From the NCBI RefSeq assembly GCF_001562275.1, contig NZ_CP014304.1, positions 310,001 through 374,000 of the forward strand: a stretch of 64,000 nt of DNA. Direction: 5' to 3'. Both the position numbers and the translations under genes were made by a program. This document shows positions 25,705 to 34,431 of the stretch, piece after piece. The stretch's first letter is position 1. Every line of letters starts with the position of its first letter. This DNA comes from Hymenobacter sp. PAMC 26628. GTDB lineage: Bacteria > Bacteroidota > Bacteroidia > Cytophagales > Hymenobacteraceae. The notes beneath the pieces were generated by a model, which worked only from the letters and a program-made list of their open reading frames with translations, had not been told where the DNA came from and made no database searches.

Positions 25705-25820
25705 ACGGCCTTCGCCGCCCAGCCGCGCCAGCCGCTCAGGCAGCGGCTGATTGGCGCAGGACTTGGCTCTGCCCAGCTTGTGCTTCCGTAGCGGACTGCC
25801 GGGCGTAGCTGGCGGCGACA
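25705..25820 (-). pseudogene. Decayed fragment of a second fic gene (C-terminal winged helix)
   Basis: Read on the minus strand this stretch gives SPLRKHKLGRAKSCANQPLP followed by ERLARLG. It aligns with the end of the intact Fic protein (LLQKHKRGKSNYYVNQPLFE, then LLAQLG). Only about 38 residues remain and there is no start or Fic motif. It abuts the end of the acyltransferase gene, so a full copy was probably lost when that gene or a neighbour arrived. Confidence 0.7.
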
Positions 25821-25839
25821 CAGGGCAAACGGGGGGGAG

Positions 25840-27033
25840 CTATTGTGGGGCCCCAGCCGCTCGTGCAGGTCCTACAACACTTGCTCGGGCAGGCTTTGGG
25901 GCTAGAAACCTGCTTCTCAGCCACCGCCGCACTGGTTCGTCGTAGAGCTTCAGGCAGGCGTAGGCCAGCCCAACCGCGGCGGCAAACGTGAGCAGGGTGA
26001 TGGGCAGCGCTTGCAGCAGCGGCGTCTTGTGCTTGCTCACCCAGCCGGTGTAGATGTAGATGAGCGGGTAGTGGGTGATGTAGATGGGGTAGGAAATGGC
26101 CCCCAGGAACGTGCAAAATTGCGACGCCACCGGCCCGGTTACCTGCCCGCTGGCCCCCAGCCACACCACCAGCGGGAACAGCAGCACAATGCTCAGCGAA
26201 TCGTAGAGACCGTTTTGCCACAGGTGCGCAGCTCCGCCCACCCGCGGGAAGGCCAGCACCAGCGCCAGCAGCAAGCTGCACCATAGGAAAGCGTGCGGCA
26301 CCCGGCCCAAAGCCGCCACGCGGGACAGCAGCAGGCCGGCAAAAAATGGGTACAGCATTCGGGTGAAGCCGATGCGCAGCTGTGGGGCGTCCAGCGACCA
26401 GCCGCCGATAACGTCGCCGGTGGGGCTGGTGACGGCCAGGTGAACCAGCGCCGCCCCGGCCAGCGCCACCAGCACCGCCAGGGCCCCGTTGGACAGCTTC
26501 CGGGCCCCGAGCGCATACAGGATGTTGGCGATGTATTCGAAAAACAACGACCAGCCGGGCCCGTTGAGCGGGTGCATTTCCTGCCAGCCCCGGATGTCCA
26601 GCGAAAGGGGCACCGGCAACAGGGTAAACCCAATGGCCATCACCAGCAGCGTTTTCCAAACCGGGACTTGGTGGATGGTGGGCCACAGGGGCGAATCCTG
26701 GAAGTAGAAGCACCCCGCCCCCACAACCATGCCCAGCACCACCATCGGTTGCAGGCGGATGAGCCGGGCCTTGAAGAAGTTCTTGAGCGTCAGCTGGCCC
26801 CACCGGTCGTCGTAGGCATAGCCGATGACAAAGCCGGAGAGCAGAAAGAAAAAGTCCACGGCCAGGTAGCCGTGGTTGAGGAGCTGGTCGAGGTGGCTGG
26901 TGGCGTGCGCCTCGCAGAGGTGAAAGGCCACGACCAGCAACGCGGCCACGCCCCGCAGTCCATCTAAAATCGCATAGTGCGGCTTGGTGCTCAGCGTACT
27001 TATCTGCGGTTCGGCAATCACTCGTGTTTCCAT
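25840..27033 (-). CDS. Acyltransferase family 3 integral membrane protein
   Basis: The 397-residue protein is an O-acyltransferase of the OatA/WecH type. It starts with the family's first helix signature (YAILDGLRGVAALLVVAFHL, with the conserved LDGLRG and the catalytic-type His), then LAVDFFFLLSGFVIGYAY and FFKARLIRLQP. About ten membrane helices follow, with a late ISYPIYITHYPL segment typical of the family. Such proteins move acetyl or longer acyl groups onto sugars or peptidoglycan at the membrane. No linked polysaccharide genes are close by, so the acceptor is unknown. Confidence 0.9.
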   Translation of the reverse strand: METRVIAEPQISTLSTKPHYAILDGLRGVAALLVVAFHLCEAHATSHLDQLLNHGYLAVDFFFLLSGFVIGYAYDDRWGQLTLKNFFKARLIRLQPMVVLGMVVGAGCFYFQDSPLWPTIHQVPVWKTLLVMAIGFTLLPVPLSLDIRGWQEMHPLNGPGWSLFFEYIANILYALGARKLSNGALAVLVALAGAALVHLAVTSPTGDVIGGWSLDAPQLRIGFTRMLYPFFAGLLLSRVAALGRVPHAFLWCSLLLALVLAFPRVGGAAHLWQNGLYDSLSIVLLFPLVVWLGASGQVTGPVASQFCTFLGAISYPIYITHYPLIYIYTGWVSKHKTPLLQALPITLLTFAAAVGLAYACLKLYDEPVRRWLRSRFLAPKPARASVVGPARAAGAPQ

Positions 27034-27224
27034 GTATTGCGGTAACCGCTAAGGGAGTTTAGTTGCGCGAGCCGCCGGGCGGCAACGCGAAGCTGGCCGT
27101 AAGATACACCAGGGTGTGGACCGCGCTGCCTCTGCGTGTGGCAAAAAGCCGCCAGGCCGCCGCCGGGCCAAAACCGGCCCCCGGGCCCCGCCCGCGTACT
27201 TTGGGGCCCCCAACCCGCCCGCCC

Positions 27225-27578
27225 ATGGTTCTTGGTTTCAACGAAGCGTTCATTCCGGCCATCGTGGCGGGCACCAAAATCCACACTATTCGTGCGGGCC
27301 AGCGGTGGCAGGCCGGGGTGGTGGCGCAGTTTTGCGCCCGGGCCCAGCAGCCCGATTGCTACGAGTTCTGGGGCCCCCGGCCCATCGTGCGGGTGCAGGC
27401 CGTGGAGCTGACGGCCACCGAGCTGCGCATCGACGGTCGCCGGTTGGAGCCGGCCGAACTGCTGGCCCTGGCCCAAGCCGACGGCTTTGCCGTTGCCGCC
27501 GAGCTGCTGGCCTTTTTTGCCGACCAGCCACTGCCCTTTCACGCGCAGCTTTTGCACTGGACCGACCACCGGTATTAG
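27225..27578 (+). CDS. ASCH-like domain protein
   Basis: The ATG at 27225 gives 117 residues; the frame is open upstream but the family begins at VLGFNEAF. Segments FIPAIVAGTKIHTIRAGQRW, VVAQFCARAQQPDCYEFWG, PIVRVQAVEL and LAQADGFAVAAELLAFF follow the pattern of small ASCH/PUA-like proteins often found near phage genes, where an invariant GTKxHTIR loop contacts ligand. It is probably an RNA- or nucleotide-binding protein; no specific function can be assigned. It is divergent from the acyltransferase gene. Confidence 0.7.
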   Translation: MVLGFNEAFIPAIVAGTKIHTIRAGQRWQAGVVAQFCARAQQPDCYEFWGPRPIVRVQAVELTATELRIDGRRLEPAELLALAQADGFAVAAELLAFFADQPLPFHAQLLHWTDHRY

Positions 27579-27883
27579 CCCGGCCCCGGGCGAAAACGGC
27601 GCCGCTAGATTCCCATTAGGGTCGCTATGGGGCTGAGCACCGCCCAGCGGCGTACGAGAATAGGAAATAAAGGGCGGTGCTGGTCGAGGTACTTGGCCGC
27701 TTTATCGGTGGTTTTGAAGCGGTTTATGGGTAAAATATTGATTGTTAAGTAATTGATTAAAATAGGGGAAAAGCTGAGGTGTGGGGCTGTGGCATAGCGC
27801 TTGTCTTAGAAGCTGTTTGAGTTAATAAAGCGTTCAGCATGACCGCCGTAAGAGCATCTTAGTTAATTCAAACAAGAACTGTG
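27579..27883. repeat. Intergenic region with a degenerate AAGCTGTTTG repeat at the end of the IS110 gene
   Basis: No gene is seen. From about 27806 to 27880 the sequence reads AGAAGCTGTTTGAGTTAATA, then GCATGACCGCCG, then TTAATTCAAACAAGAAC. The outer parts are imperfect inverted repeats. Related copies occur at about 40942-40983 and 42288-42320. The right end of the IS110 element is probably within this stretch. Confidence 0.5.
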
Positions 27884-28873
27884 TTAAAAAACAAGTGGAA
27901 CAGCTACTTTTTTGGTAAAATCAGTTTGGTAAGGTACGCCCGAAGTCACAATGGCATAGGCCTGCTTGAGCAGCTTGTTGCAGACCGCAATTAGGGCCAA
28001 TTTGCCGTTTTTGCCTTTGGCGACGAGGCGGTCATACAGCGCTCGGCACGCCCCATTGGCCCGACGAGCGGACCAACTACACATAAATAACTTACTGCGA
28101 ATCAGGGCTCCACCCATCTTCGTGATACGCGCTTTGCCGCGCACACTGGTGCCCGAGCTGAACTCGCGCGGACATAAACCTGCCTTGGCAATGAGTTGGC
28201 GGGAGTTCTGAAAGTTGGTGAAACCGCCCGCGAAGAGCAGTAGGTAAGCTGCTGTTTTACGGCCAATGCCCGGAATAGAGTAGAGCAGTGGCATTTCAGC
28301 CGGATACCGCCCTTCGACCATCGTCAAGAGCTTGGCTTCGAGTTCTTGCACCTGCTCAGCCAAGTCAAGCAACGTCTGGCGCAGTTGTGCCAGGGCCACC
28401 GGACTGACGACGGGCTGCGCCTGTGGGGCTTCTAAGGCGTTGTGGACCATTGTTTTCTGCCGAATAAGTAATTCAACAACCTGTTCCAATTGCCGACACT
28501 CCACGAGCAGCGCTTCCTCGGGTTGCCAGCGCGGGGTAGCTTGCTGCTGGCCGTAGCGCAGCAGCCACTGCGCATCTTTGCGGTCCGACTTGCCCTTGCC
28601 CAAATGCATCTGAATGAAGCGTTTGACCACGAGCGGGTTGAGGACGGCTACCTGGGCCCCGGCGGCCACCAGGTGGTAGGCCACAGCCAGGTAGTAGGGG
28701 CCCGTGGCTTCGAGCACGTACAGACTCGTGGCCCCACCGCAGCGCACTAACTGTCGAAAGCCGGCTGGGGTGTTGGCTACTTCCTGGTGCTGCAGGCGCG
28801 GGCCGACCTGGTAACAAACGGCCAGGGTGTCTTTGCTAACATCCAGACCAACAACTGACTGCAAAACTTTCAT
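27884..28873 (-). CDS. IS110-family transposase
   Basis: The 329-residue protein has the DEDD RuvC-like N-terminal domain of IS110 recombinases: GLDVSKDT (Asp11), VLEATGPY (Glu55) and KGKSDRKDAQ (Asp97, Asp100). The C-terminal Tnp20 domain follows (YSIPGIGRKTAAYLLLF, NSRQLIAKAGLCPREF, SGTSVRGKARITKMGG). Full length suggests function. IS110 elements lack a conventional DDE and use a bridge RNA encoded in their non-coding end. The 220 bases upstream of this gene are non-coding and would be the place for it. It separates the ASCH-like gene from ordinary chromosome. Confidence 0.92.
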   Translation of the reverse strand: MKVLQSVVGLDVSKDTLAVCYQVGPRLQHQEVANTPAGFRQLVRCGGATSLYVLEATGPYYLAVAYHLVAAGAQVAVLNPLVVKRFIQMHLGKGKSDRKDAQWLLRYGQQQATPRWQPEEALLVECRQLEQVVELLIRQKTMVHNALEAPQAQPVVSPVALAQLRQTLLDLAEQVQELEAKLLTMVEGRYPAEMPLLYSIPGIGRKTAAYLLLFAGGFTNFQNSRQLIAKAGLCPREFSSGTSVRGKARITKMGGALIRSKLFMCSWSARRANGACRALYDRLVAKGKNGKLALIAVCNKLLKQAYAIVTSGVPYQTDFTKKVAVPLVF

Positions 28874-29100
28874 ATGCTAAAGAGAAAGAAAAGGTCCTTT
28901 CCTTGCGCGTACTACGACAGGCTTTTTCACTCCTGAAACAGGCTCTGGGCCTAGCGGAACTGTCCAAAGTGGCCGTAGAACAGAAAGGGGATGCTCCTGT
29001 ATGACGGACTCAAGCGGCCCCATACTTCTTATCCATCTTCTTCCTCTCTGTCGCAACAAGACCTAAGTTTAAGCATGGCCCGAACTTAGGAGCTTCTTAG
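28874..29100 (-). other. Non-coding left end of IS110 element, candidate bridge-RNA region
   Basis: About 225 bases upstream of the transposase carry no credible frame. At 29062-29090 an inverted repeat pairs CCTAAGTT with AACTTAGG. A CCTGTTTCAGG mini-hairpin lies near 28930. IS110-group elements encode a bridge RNA in this position. The exact element end and RNA limits cannot be set by eye. Confidence 0.35.
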
Positions 29101-29195
29101 GAAAGGCAGACGCGTCTATTTCCTTTCTTCTTTCAGCGCTGCCCAAGTCATCGGGGCGCTGCTTCGTTTTCACTCCCTCCATCCCCACCCCAACC

Positions 29196-29435
29196 ATGAA
29201 AACTGCCCTGCTTTCGTTCGTTACTGCCCTTGGCCTGTTTGCCGCCACCGCCGCTACCGCCGCTCCCTTTGACCACGACCATGACCCGCGCCGCTTCTCG
29301 CCCGTCGAGCGGGCCCGCTACGAGCGCGAACAGCGCCAACTGGAGCGCCGCCGCGCCCAGGAGCGCGCCCGCTGGGAAGCCCAGCACCGCTACGACCGGC
29401 ACGATGACCGTCACGACGATTACCGCCGCCACTAG
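29196..29435 (+). CDS. Small secreted charged protein
   Basis: The 79-residue protein has a clear signal peptide (MKTALLSFVTALGLFAATAA, then TAA cleavage) and a mature part made almost entirely of Arg, Glu, Asp, His and Gln (FDHDHDPRRF, RYEREQRQLERRRAQERARW, DRHDDRHDDYRRH). The mature region would form a charged helix with a His/Asp-rich tail that could bind metal. I know of no function. It is the first gene on the plus strand beyond the IS110 element and has its own short leader region. Confidence 0.7.
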   Translation: MKTALLSFVTALGLFAATAATAAPFDHDHDPRRFSPVERARYEREQRQLERRRAQERARWEAQHRYDRHDDRHDDYRRH

Positions 29436-29610
29436 CCGCTGCACCCCCGCCGCCCCTTGTTGCCGCCCCGCGCTTCGCCCGAAGTGCGGGGCGGTTTGCG
29501 TTTGGGCCCCGGCGTACCGGAGCAGGTGCTACTTTGCCGGCGTTCTGCCTGCCGTGCGGGGGGGGCGGTTGGCGGGGGCACCGCGCAGTTCACTCAATTA
29601 ACTGCTTCCC

Positions 29611-30173
29611 ATGAGGACGACGACACCGACCGGCCCCCCGTGCCTGGGCTACCACTTGCTGGCGTGGGCTTGGCTGCTGCTGGGCCTGCCGCATCTGGCG
29701 GGCGCGCAGCGCGCCAAGCCGCCCAAGGCCGCCCCGGCCGAGCAAACCTGGATGGCGGACAACGGCAACGGCACGTTCTCGAACCCCTTGTTTTGCAACG
29801 AGTTTTCGGACCCCGACATGATCCGGGTGGGCACCGACTATTATCTCACCGGCACCACCATGCACGCCATGCCGGGCCTGCCGGTGCTGCATTCTAAAGA
29901 CCTGGTGAACTGGGAGTTCCTGGCCTACGCCGTGGATAAGCTCGACTTCGGGCCGGCCTACCGGCTGGAGGGCAGTACATCACCACCAACACCAATTGCG
30001 AGCCCGTGGGCTACATGATGTGCGCCCGGGCCGATAAGCCCACGAGGCCCTACGAGGCGGCCGTTATCAGCGCGGAGGAGGCCTTGGGCATTGGCTCAAA
30101 CGCCAGGCTGCGTGGCGGCCAGGGGCCCTGCGCCGCGCGGGCCGTAGCGGGGCTTCGGGCCCGGTACCTTTAG
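29611..30173 (+). pseudogene. GH43 glycosidase pseudogene (internal deletion and frameshift)
   Basis: The frame starts with a signal peptide (LLAWAWLLLGLPHLAGAQ) and a good GH43 N-terminus: NGTFSNPLFCNEFSDPDMIR, GTDYYLTGTTMHAMPGLPVL and HSKDLVNWEFLAYA. At about 29972 the reading frame shifts. In another frame the sequence continues YITTNTNCEPVGYMMCARAD and AAVISAEEALGIGS, which belongs further along the same fold. About 70-100 residues between are missing, and a stop follows at 30171. It is a dead gene, distinct from the GH43 enzyme at the window start. Confidence 0.82.
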
Positions 30174-30202
30174 GGCCCCAACGCTTCCTTACCTTCTTTT
30201 TT

Positions 30203-30841
30203 ATGGCCGTCGTTGCGCCTTCTACTATGTTTCCGCTGGCCGGCTACGAGCGGCTGTGCTTTCTGAAAAACGTCGTTGACCACCCCCAGATAACGGTAGG
30301 AGATTATACCTACTACGATGATTTTGAAGATGTTAATAATTTTCAAAAACACGTACGCTACCTGTTCGATTTCACGGGCGACCGGCTCATTATCGGGAAG
30401 TTCTGCATGATTGCCTCCGGCGTGGAGTTCGTCATGAACGGGGCCAACCACCTGGCGGGCGCTGTAAGCGCGTACCCTTTCGCAGTTTTTGGTGGCGATT
30501 GGGCCGGGGCCATGGCCGGTAAAACCTACCCCACCAAAGGCGATACGACCGTGGGCAACGACGTGTGGCTTGGCTACCGGGCTACCATTTTGCCCGGGGT
30601 GGCCATCGGCGACGGCGCCATTGTCGGGGCGCACGCCGTGGTGACGCGCGACGTGGCGCCCTACAACATTGTAGGCGGCAACCCGGCGCAGGTCATACGG
30701 CCGCGGTTCGACGCTGCCACCACCGCCCGGCTGCTGGCCGTGGCCTGGTGGCACTGGCCCATCGAAAAAATTACCCGCCACGCCGCCCTGCTCACCGGCG
30801 ACGCGGCCCACTTCCTAGCGGAAGTGGAGCGCGCCCGGTAG
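30203..30841 (+). CDS. CatB/Vat-like xenobiotic acetyltransferase (hexapeptide repeat)
   Basis: The 212-residue protein is a left-handed beta-helix acyltransferase. It carries ITVGDYTYYDDFEDVNNF, LIIGKFCMIASGVEFVMNGA with the conserved NGAxH (NGANH), and the hexapeptides TTVGNDVWLGYRATILPG, VAIGDGAIVGAHAVVTRDV and YNIVGGNPAQVIRPRF. The family includes chloramphenicol (CatB) and streptogramin A (Vat) acetyltransferases, but most chromosomal members have unknown acceptors. A second ATG eight codons in (MFPLAGYERLCFL) may be the true start. The AT-rich patch near the start differs slightly from its surroundings. Confidence 0.88.
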   Translation: MAVVAPSTMFPLAGYERLCFLKNVVDHPQITVGDYTYYDDFEDVNNFQKHVRYLFDFTGDRLIIGKFCMIASGVEFVMNGANHLAGAVSAYPFAVFGGDWAGAMAGKTYPTKGDTTVGNDVWLGYRATILPGVAIGDGAIVGAHAVVTRDVAPYNIVGGNPAQVIRPRFDAATTARLLAVAWWHWPIEKITRHAALLTGDAAHFLAEVERAR

Positions 30842-30856
30842 CCGCCTGGGCCCCGG

Positions 30857-32926
30857 CTACTTGCGCCGCTTCAGCTTTTTCAGCCACTGGTAGGTGGCCT
30901 CCTGGGCGCGCACGCGTGGGGCCCCGGCGGGCTCGGGCAGCAGGAAGTTGTTGTCGAAGTCGCGGGCTTTCACGTTGTCTTCGCGCTGGAAATCGAGCAA
31001 CTGGCGCACTTCGGCGCGCAGGGTTTCGTCGAGCAGCGGGAAGGCCACCTCCACCCGGCGGTCGAGGTTGCGCGTCATCCAGTCGGCCGACGACACGAAC
31101 ACCTTTTCCTCGCCGCCGTTGCCGAACACGTACACCCGGCTGTGCTCCAGGTTGCGGTCCACTAGGCCGCGCTGACTGATGGTGTCGCTCAACCCCGGCT
31201 CGCCCGGTACCAGGCAGCCAATGCCGCGGATGATGAGCTCGACGCGCACGCCGGCCTTGCTGGCGGCGTAGAGCTTGGCAATCATGCCAGGGTCTTGCAG
31301 GGCGTTGATTTTGAGAATGATGGATGCCGGATGGCCTTTGTGGGCCAGCTTGATTTCGTGGTCAATCAGTTCGTTCAGACGCGGGCGCAGCGTGAAGGGC
31401 GCCAGCAGTAGGTGCTCGAAGGGGGCGGCGGGGGCCACCCGGTCGTGGCAGTAATTGAACACGGCGGCCACCTCCTTGGTCAGCCGCTCGTCGGCCGTGA
31501 ACAGGCCGTGGTCGGTGTACACCGCGGCCGTGTCCTCGTTGAAGTTGCCGGTGCTGAGGTAGGCATACTGGCGGGGGATTTCGGCCGCCTCGCGCCGCGT
31601 GATGAGCAGCAGCTTGGCGTGCACCTTCTGCTCGGGCGGGGTGAAGATGACGTGGGCCCCCGCCTTTTGCAGCTTCTCGGCCCAGTAAATGTTCGATTCC
31701 TCGTCGAAACGGGCCTTCAGCTCCACCACCACCGTCACCTGCTTGCCGTTTTTCACGGCCTTCAGCAGGGCCTTAGCCACGGCGCTTTTGGCGGCCACGC
31801 GGTAGAGCGTGATGGCCACGGCCGACACCTGCGGGTCGGCGGCGGCCTCGCGCAGCAGGTGCGTCACGTGGTCGAAGCTCTGGTAGGGCGGGTGCAGCAG
31901 GTGGTCGCGCCGGCCGATGGCGGCCAGCAGGCTGCCCGTGCGCGGCAGCGTGGGGTGGGGCAGGGGCGGCCAGGCCGGGTTCAGCAGCTTGGCCTGCCCA
32001 AAGCTGGGGAAGCCAAAGAAGTCGCGGAAGTTGTGGTAGCGGCTGCCGGCCACCAGCTCCTCGTCGGTGATGCCGGTTTTCTGCTTGAGGGCCCGCAGTG
32101 CCTCGCGCGGCATCTCGGGGTCGTACAGCAGGCGGGCCGGGTAGCCGGTGGCGCGCTTGGCCAGGCTGCTGCGGATTTTGGCCAGCAAGTCGTCCGATAC
32201 CTCTTCCTCAATGTCCAGCTCGGCGTCGCGGCTCAGCTTCACGGCGTGCACCGCCACCCCGGCGTAGGCCGGAAACAGGCTGGGGGCCCCCACCCGCACC
32301 ACGTCGTCGAGGAACATCACGTAGCGCTCGTCGCCCTCGGCGGGCAGCTGCACGAAGCGGCCGCCGTGGCGCTTGGTGGGCAGCTCCATGGCCAGCACGC
32401 GCTCGGCCTCGGGGCCCTTGGCCTTGCCCGGCGCGGCGCGGGGCCCCGTCAGGAAAAAGGCAAGGTACACGGCCTGGTCCTTCAAAAACAAGTGGTGCAG
32501 CGTATCGTCGAGCACCACCGGTGAGAGCAGGTCGCGCACCGAAGCGTTGAAGTACTCGAGCACCCACGTGCGCTGCGCGTCCGTTAGTTCGGGCTCGCTC
32601 AGCAGGTGGATGTGCGCGGCGTTCAGGGCTGGCAGCAGCTGCTCGCGGTAGGTAGTGCCAAACGCTTCCTGCTGGCGCTGCACCTCGGCCAACACGGCCT
32701 TCAGCTGGCGCTTGGGGCTCTCGTTCAGCTGGTCGCGGGTTTTCTTCTTGAGCTTGACCAGCCGCCGCAGCGTGGCCACGCGCACCTTGAAAAACTCGTC
32801 GAGGTTGGCGCTAAAAATGGCCAGGAACTTGAGGCGCTCCAGCAGCGGCACGGTGTCGGATTGGGCCTCTTGCAGCACGCGGGCGTTGAAGCGCAGCCAG
32901 CTCAGGTCGCGGGGAAGGGTTTTCAT
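30857..32926 (-). CDS. ppk1: Polyphosphate kinase 1
   Basis: The ATG at 32926 (MKTLPRDLSWLRFNARVLQE) gives 689 residues, the usual PPK1 length. It has the N-terminal helical domain, the head domain and two phospholipase-D-like catalytic domains. The phosphorylated histidine is His436 in VHAKLLLITRR. Nearby conserved segments are FDEESNIYWAEKLQKAGAHV, YAYLSTGNFNEDTA, YTDHGLFTAD and GIGCLVPGEPGLSD. The enzyme makes polyphosphate from ATP reversibly. It is a single gene, convergent with the acetyltransferase gene. Confidence 0.96.
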   Translation of the reverse strand: MKTLPRDLSWLRFNARVLQEAQSDTVPLLERLKFLAIFSANLDEFFKVRVATLRRLVKLKKKTRDQLNESPKRQLKAVLAEVQRQQEAFGTTYREQLLPALNAAHIHLLSEPELTDAQRTWVLEYFNASVRDLLSPVVLDDTLHHLFLKDQAVYLAFFLTGPRAAPGKAKGPEAERVLAMELPTKRHGGRFVQLPAEGDERYVMFLDDVVRVGAPSLFPAYAGVAVHAVKLSRDAELDIEEEVSDDLLAKIRSSLAKRATGYPARLLYDPEMPREALRALKQKTGITDEELVAGSRYHNFRDFFGFPSFGQAKLLNPAWPPLPHPTLPRTGSLLAAIGRRDHLLHPPYQSFDHVTHLLREAAADPQVSAVAITLYRVAAKSAVAKALLKAVKNGKQVTVVVELKARFDEESNIYWAEKLQKAGAHVIFTPPEQKVHAKLLLITRREAAEIPRQYAYLSTGNFNEDTAAVYTDHGLFTADERLTKEVAAVFNYCHDRVAPAAPFEHLLLAPFTLRPRLNELIDHEIKLAHKGHPASIILKINALQDPGMIAKLYAASKAGVRVELIIRGIGCLVPGEPGLSDTISQRGLVDRNLEHSRVYVFGNGGEEKVFVSSADWMTRNLDRRVEVAFPLLDETLRAEVRQLLDFQREDNVKARDFDNNFLLPEPAGAPRVRAQEATYQWLKKLKRRK

Positions 32927-33125
32927 GCGGCAAAGATCAGGGAACGTTCGCAGAGGCAAAAGCCCCGGAACGGGGGCCCCGCCGCAGTACGCCAACGGGC
33001 CCCCACGGTTCATTACCCTATGGCTGCCCCGGGCGCCGGCAACGGGGTAATGTGTACCATATCCTTGCTGATCAATAGGTTAAAAACCCAAAGGGCTCAG
33101 TTAATAAACCCCAAAAGCCGGGGCC

Positions 33126-33287
33126 CTAGTTCAGGGCGCACGCCGGACCCACCAGCGAGCAGGCCAGCACGCCCAGCAAAAACAACCACCACGACCAGTG
33201 GGTGCTGGCCGGAGCCGGGGCACTGGCCTCGGCACGGGTGGCAAGAAAGGCGCCGGGCGCGCTGGGAAAAGGAGCGAAGGTTTCCAT
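33126..33287 (-). CDS. Small single-pass membrane protein
   Basis: A 53-residue frame begins METFAPFPSAPGAFLATRAE and ends with one hydrophobic helix (WSWWLFLLGVLACSLVG) and PACALN. It has an ATG start and a stop before the ppk1 leader. I do not recognise it. The composition, a polar Ala/Pro leader followed by one helix, fits a real small membrane protein, but with such a short frame chance cannot be excluded. Confidence 0.45.
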   Translation of the reverse strand: METFAPFPSAPGAFLATRAEASAPAPASTHWSWWLFLLGVLACSLVGPACALN

Positions 33288-33353
33288 GGCAGTAAGAAGA
33301 AAGGGTGATGACCTGGCGCGAATGCGGCGTCAGGTCGAGAAAATGCCTGATGG

Positions 33354-33455
33354 CTAAGCTTTTGTCTGGGGCCCCGAGTACGCCGACTGATCCGCTGGTG
33401 ACACAAACACCACCAGCACCAAGCCGCCTTTGAGGGGAACGGTGTAGTATTTCAT
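33354..33455 (-). CDS. Possible 33-residue peptide
   Basis: The frame MKYYTVPLKGGLVLVVFVSP continues for 13 more residues to a stop. It starts with ATG, has a short hydrophobic stretch, and lies just upstream of the other small frame. Evidence is weak. Confidence 0.25.
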   Translation of the reverse strand: MKYYTVPLKGGLVLVVFVSPADQSAYSGPQTKA

Positions 33456-33583
33456 AGCAATGGAAAGGACGTGGCAACTACCGCAGCGCCGAACGGCGGG
33501 CGGGCAAGCGGCATCGGCGGGAAGGGCGGGTGGCTGGCGGTTAGGCTGGCACTACAAAGGTGCCGCCTAGAATAAATTAAGAC

Positions 33584-33603
33584 AATCACATATTAATGTG
33601 ATT
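33584..33603. promoter_or_regulatory. AT-rich 8-bp palindrome
   Basis: AATCACAT and ATGTGATT flank ATTA in an AT-rich patch of about 50 bases between the response-regulator stop and the small frames. It could be an operator or promoter for the small frames, or a weak terminator. Confidence 0.4.
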
Positions 33604-33662
33604 TAATGCAATTCCGCCCGGCCGCGCTGGTTGCCCTGAAATCCAGCTGGTGGCGGGCCCGC

Positions 33663-34310
33663 CTACGTCAAGCCGTCGCGCAGGGCCCGGCTCACGGCGG
33701 CCGTGGCGGAGCGCACGTGCAGCTTCTCGTAGATTTTTTTGATGTGCGAGCGCACCGTGTCCAGGCTGATGAAGCACTTGTCGGCCACCATTTTGTAGCT
33801 GTAGCCTTCCACCAGCAGGCCCAGTATTTCCAGCTCGCGGGCGCTGAGGTCGGGGGCCGGGCGGGGCGGGTGCGCCGGGGCCCCCGGCCGCGGAAACAGG
33901 CGCAGCACCTGCCGGGCCACCGCCGGCGTGAGGGGCGCGCCGCCGGCCCGCACCTCGGCAATGGCTTCGAGCAGCCGGGCGGGCGGGGTCTTCTTGAGCA
34001 AGTAGCCGTCGGCCCCGGCGCAAATGGCTTCAAACACCCGGTCGTTGTCGTCGAACACGGTGAGCATCACCACGCTGGTGGCCGGGGCGACGGCCTTCAC
34101 CTGCCGCAGCCCCTCGATGCCCGAGCAGCCGGGCATGTCGATGTCCATCAGCACCACGTCGGGCCGCAGGCGGCGCACGTCGGCCCCCGCTTGCGCGCAC
34201 GACTCGAACTTGCCCACCAGCACCAGCCCCGGGGCCCCGGCCAGAAACTGGCCCAGGCTGGCCCGCAGCCCCGCGTTGTCTTCGTACAAAATCAGGCGGG
34301 TGGGGGGCAT
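33663..34310 (-). CDS. NarL/LuxR-type response regulator
   Basis: The ATG at 34310 (MPPTRLILYEDNAGLRASLG) gives 215 residues. The receiver domain has the acidic pocket (YEDN), the phosphoacceptor Asp56 in DVVLMDIDMPG, a Thr/Val switch in SVVMLTVFDD, and the conserved Lys in GYLLKKTPP. A LuxR-type helix-turn-helix follows (LSARELEILGLLVEGYSYKM, CFISLDTVRSHIKKIYEKLH). It lies about 120 bases downstream of a HisKA_3-type sensor kinase gene on the same strand, its obvious partner. Confidence 0.94.
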   Translation of the reverse strand: MPPTRLILYEDNAGLRASLGQFLAGAPGLVLVGKFESCAQAGADVRRLRPDVVLMDIDMPGCSGIEGLRQVKAVAPATSVVMLTVFDDNDRVFEAICAGADGYLLKKTPPARLLEAIAEVRAGGAPLTPAVARQVLRLFPRPGAPAHPPRPAPDLSARELEILGLLVEGYSYKMVADKCFISLDTVRSHIKKIYEKLHVRSATAAVSRALRDGLT

Positions 34311-34431
34311 GGCACGGGGCTTCGCAACGAGTGAAGATAAGGCTCGTGGCGGCCGGTAGCAACCACATAAATGGGTGGTTTTTGGATGGAGCGAACGGCC
34401 GGCAGCCCGGGCACCGCCCACTCCTCACTCC

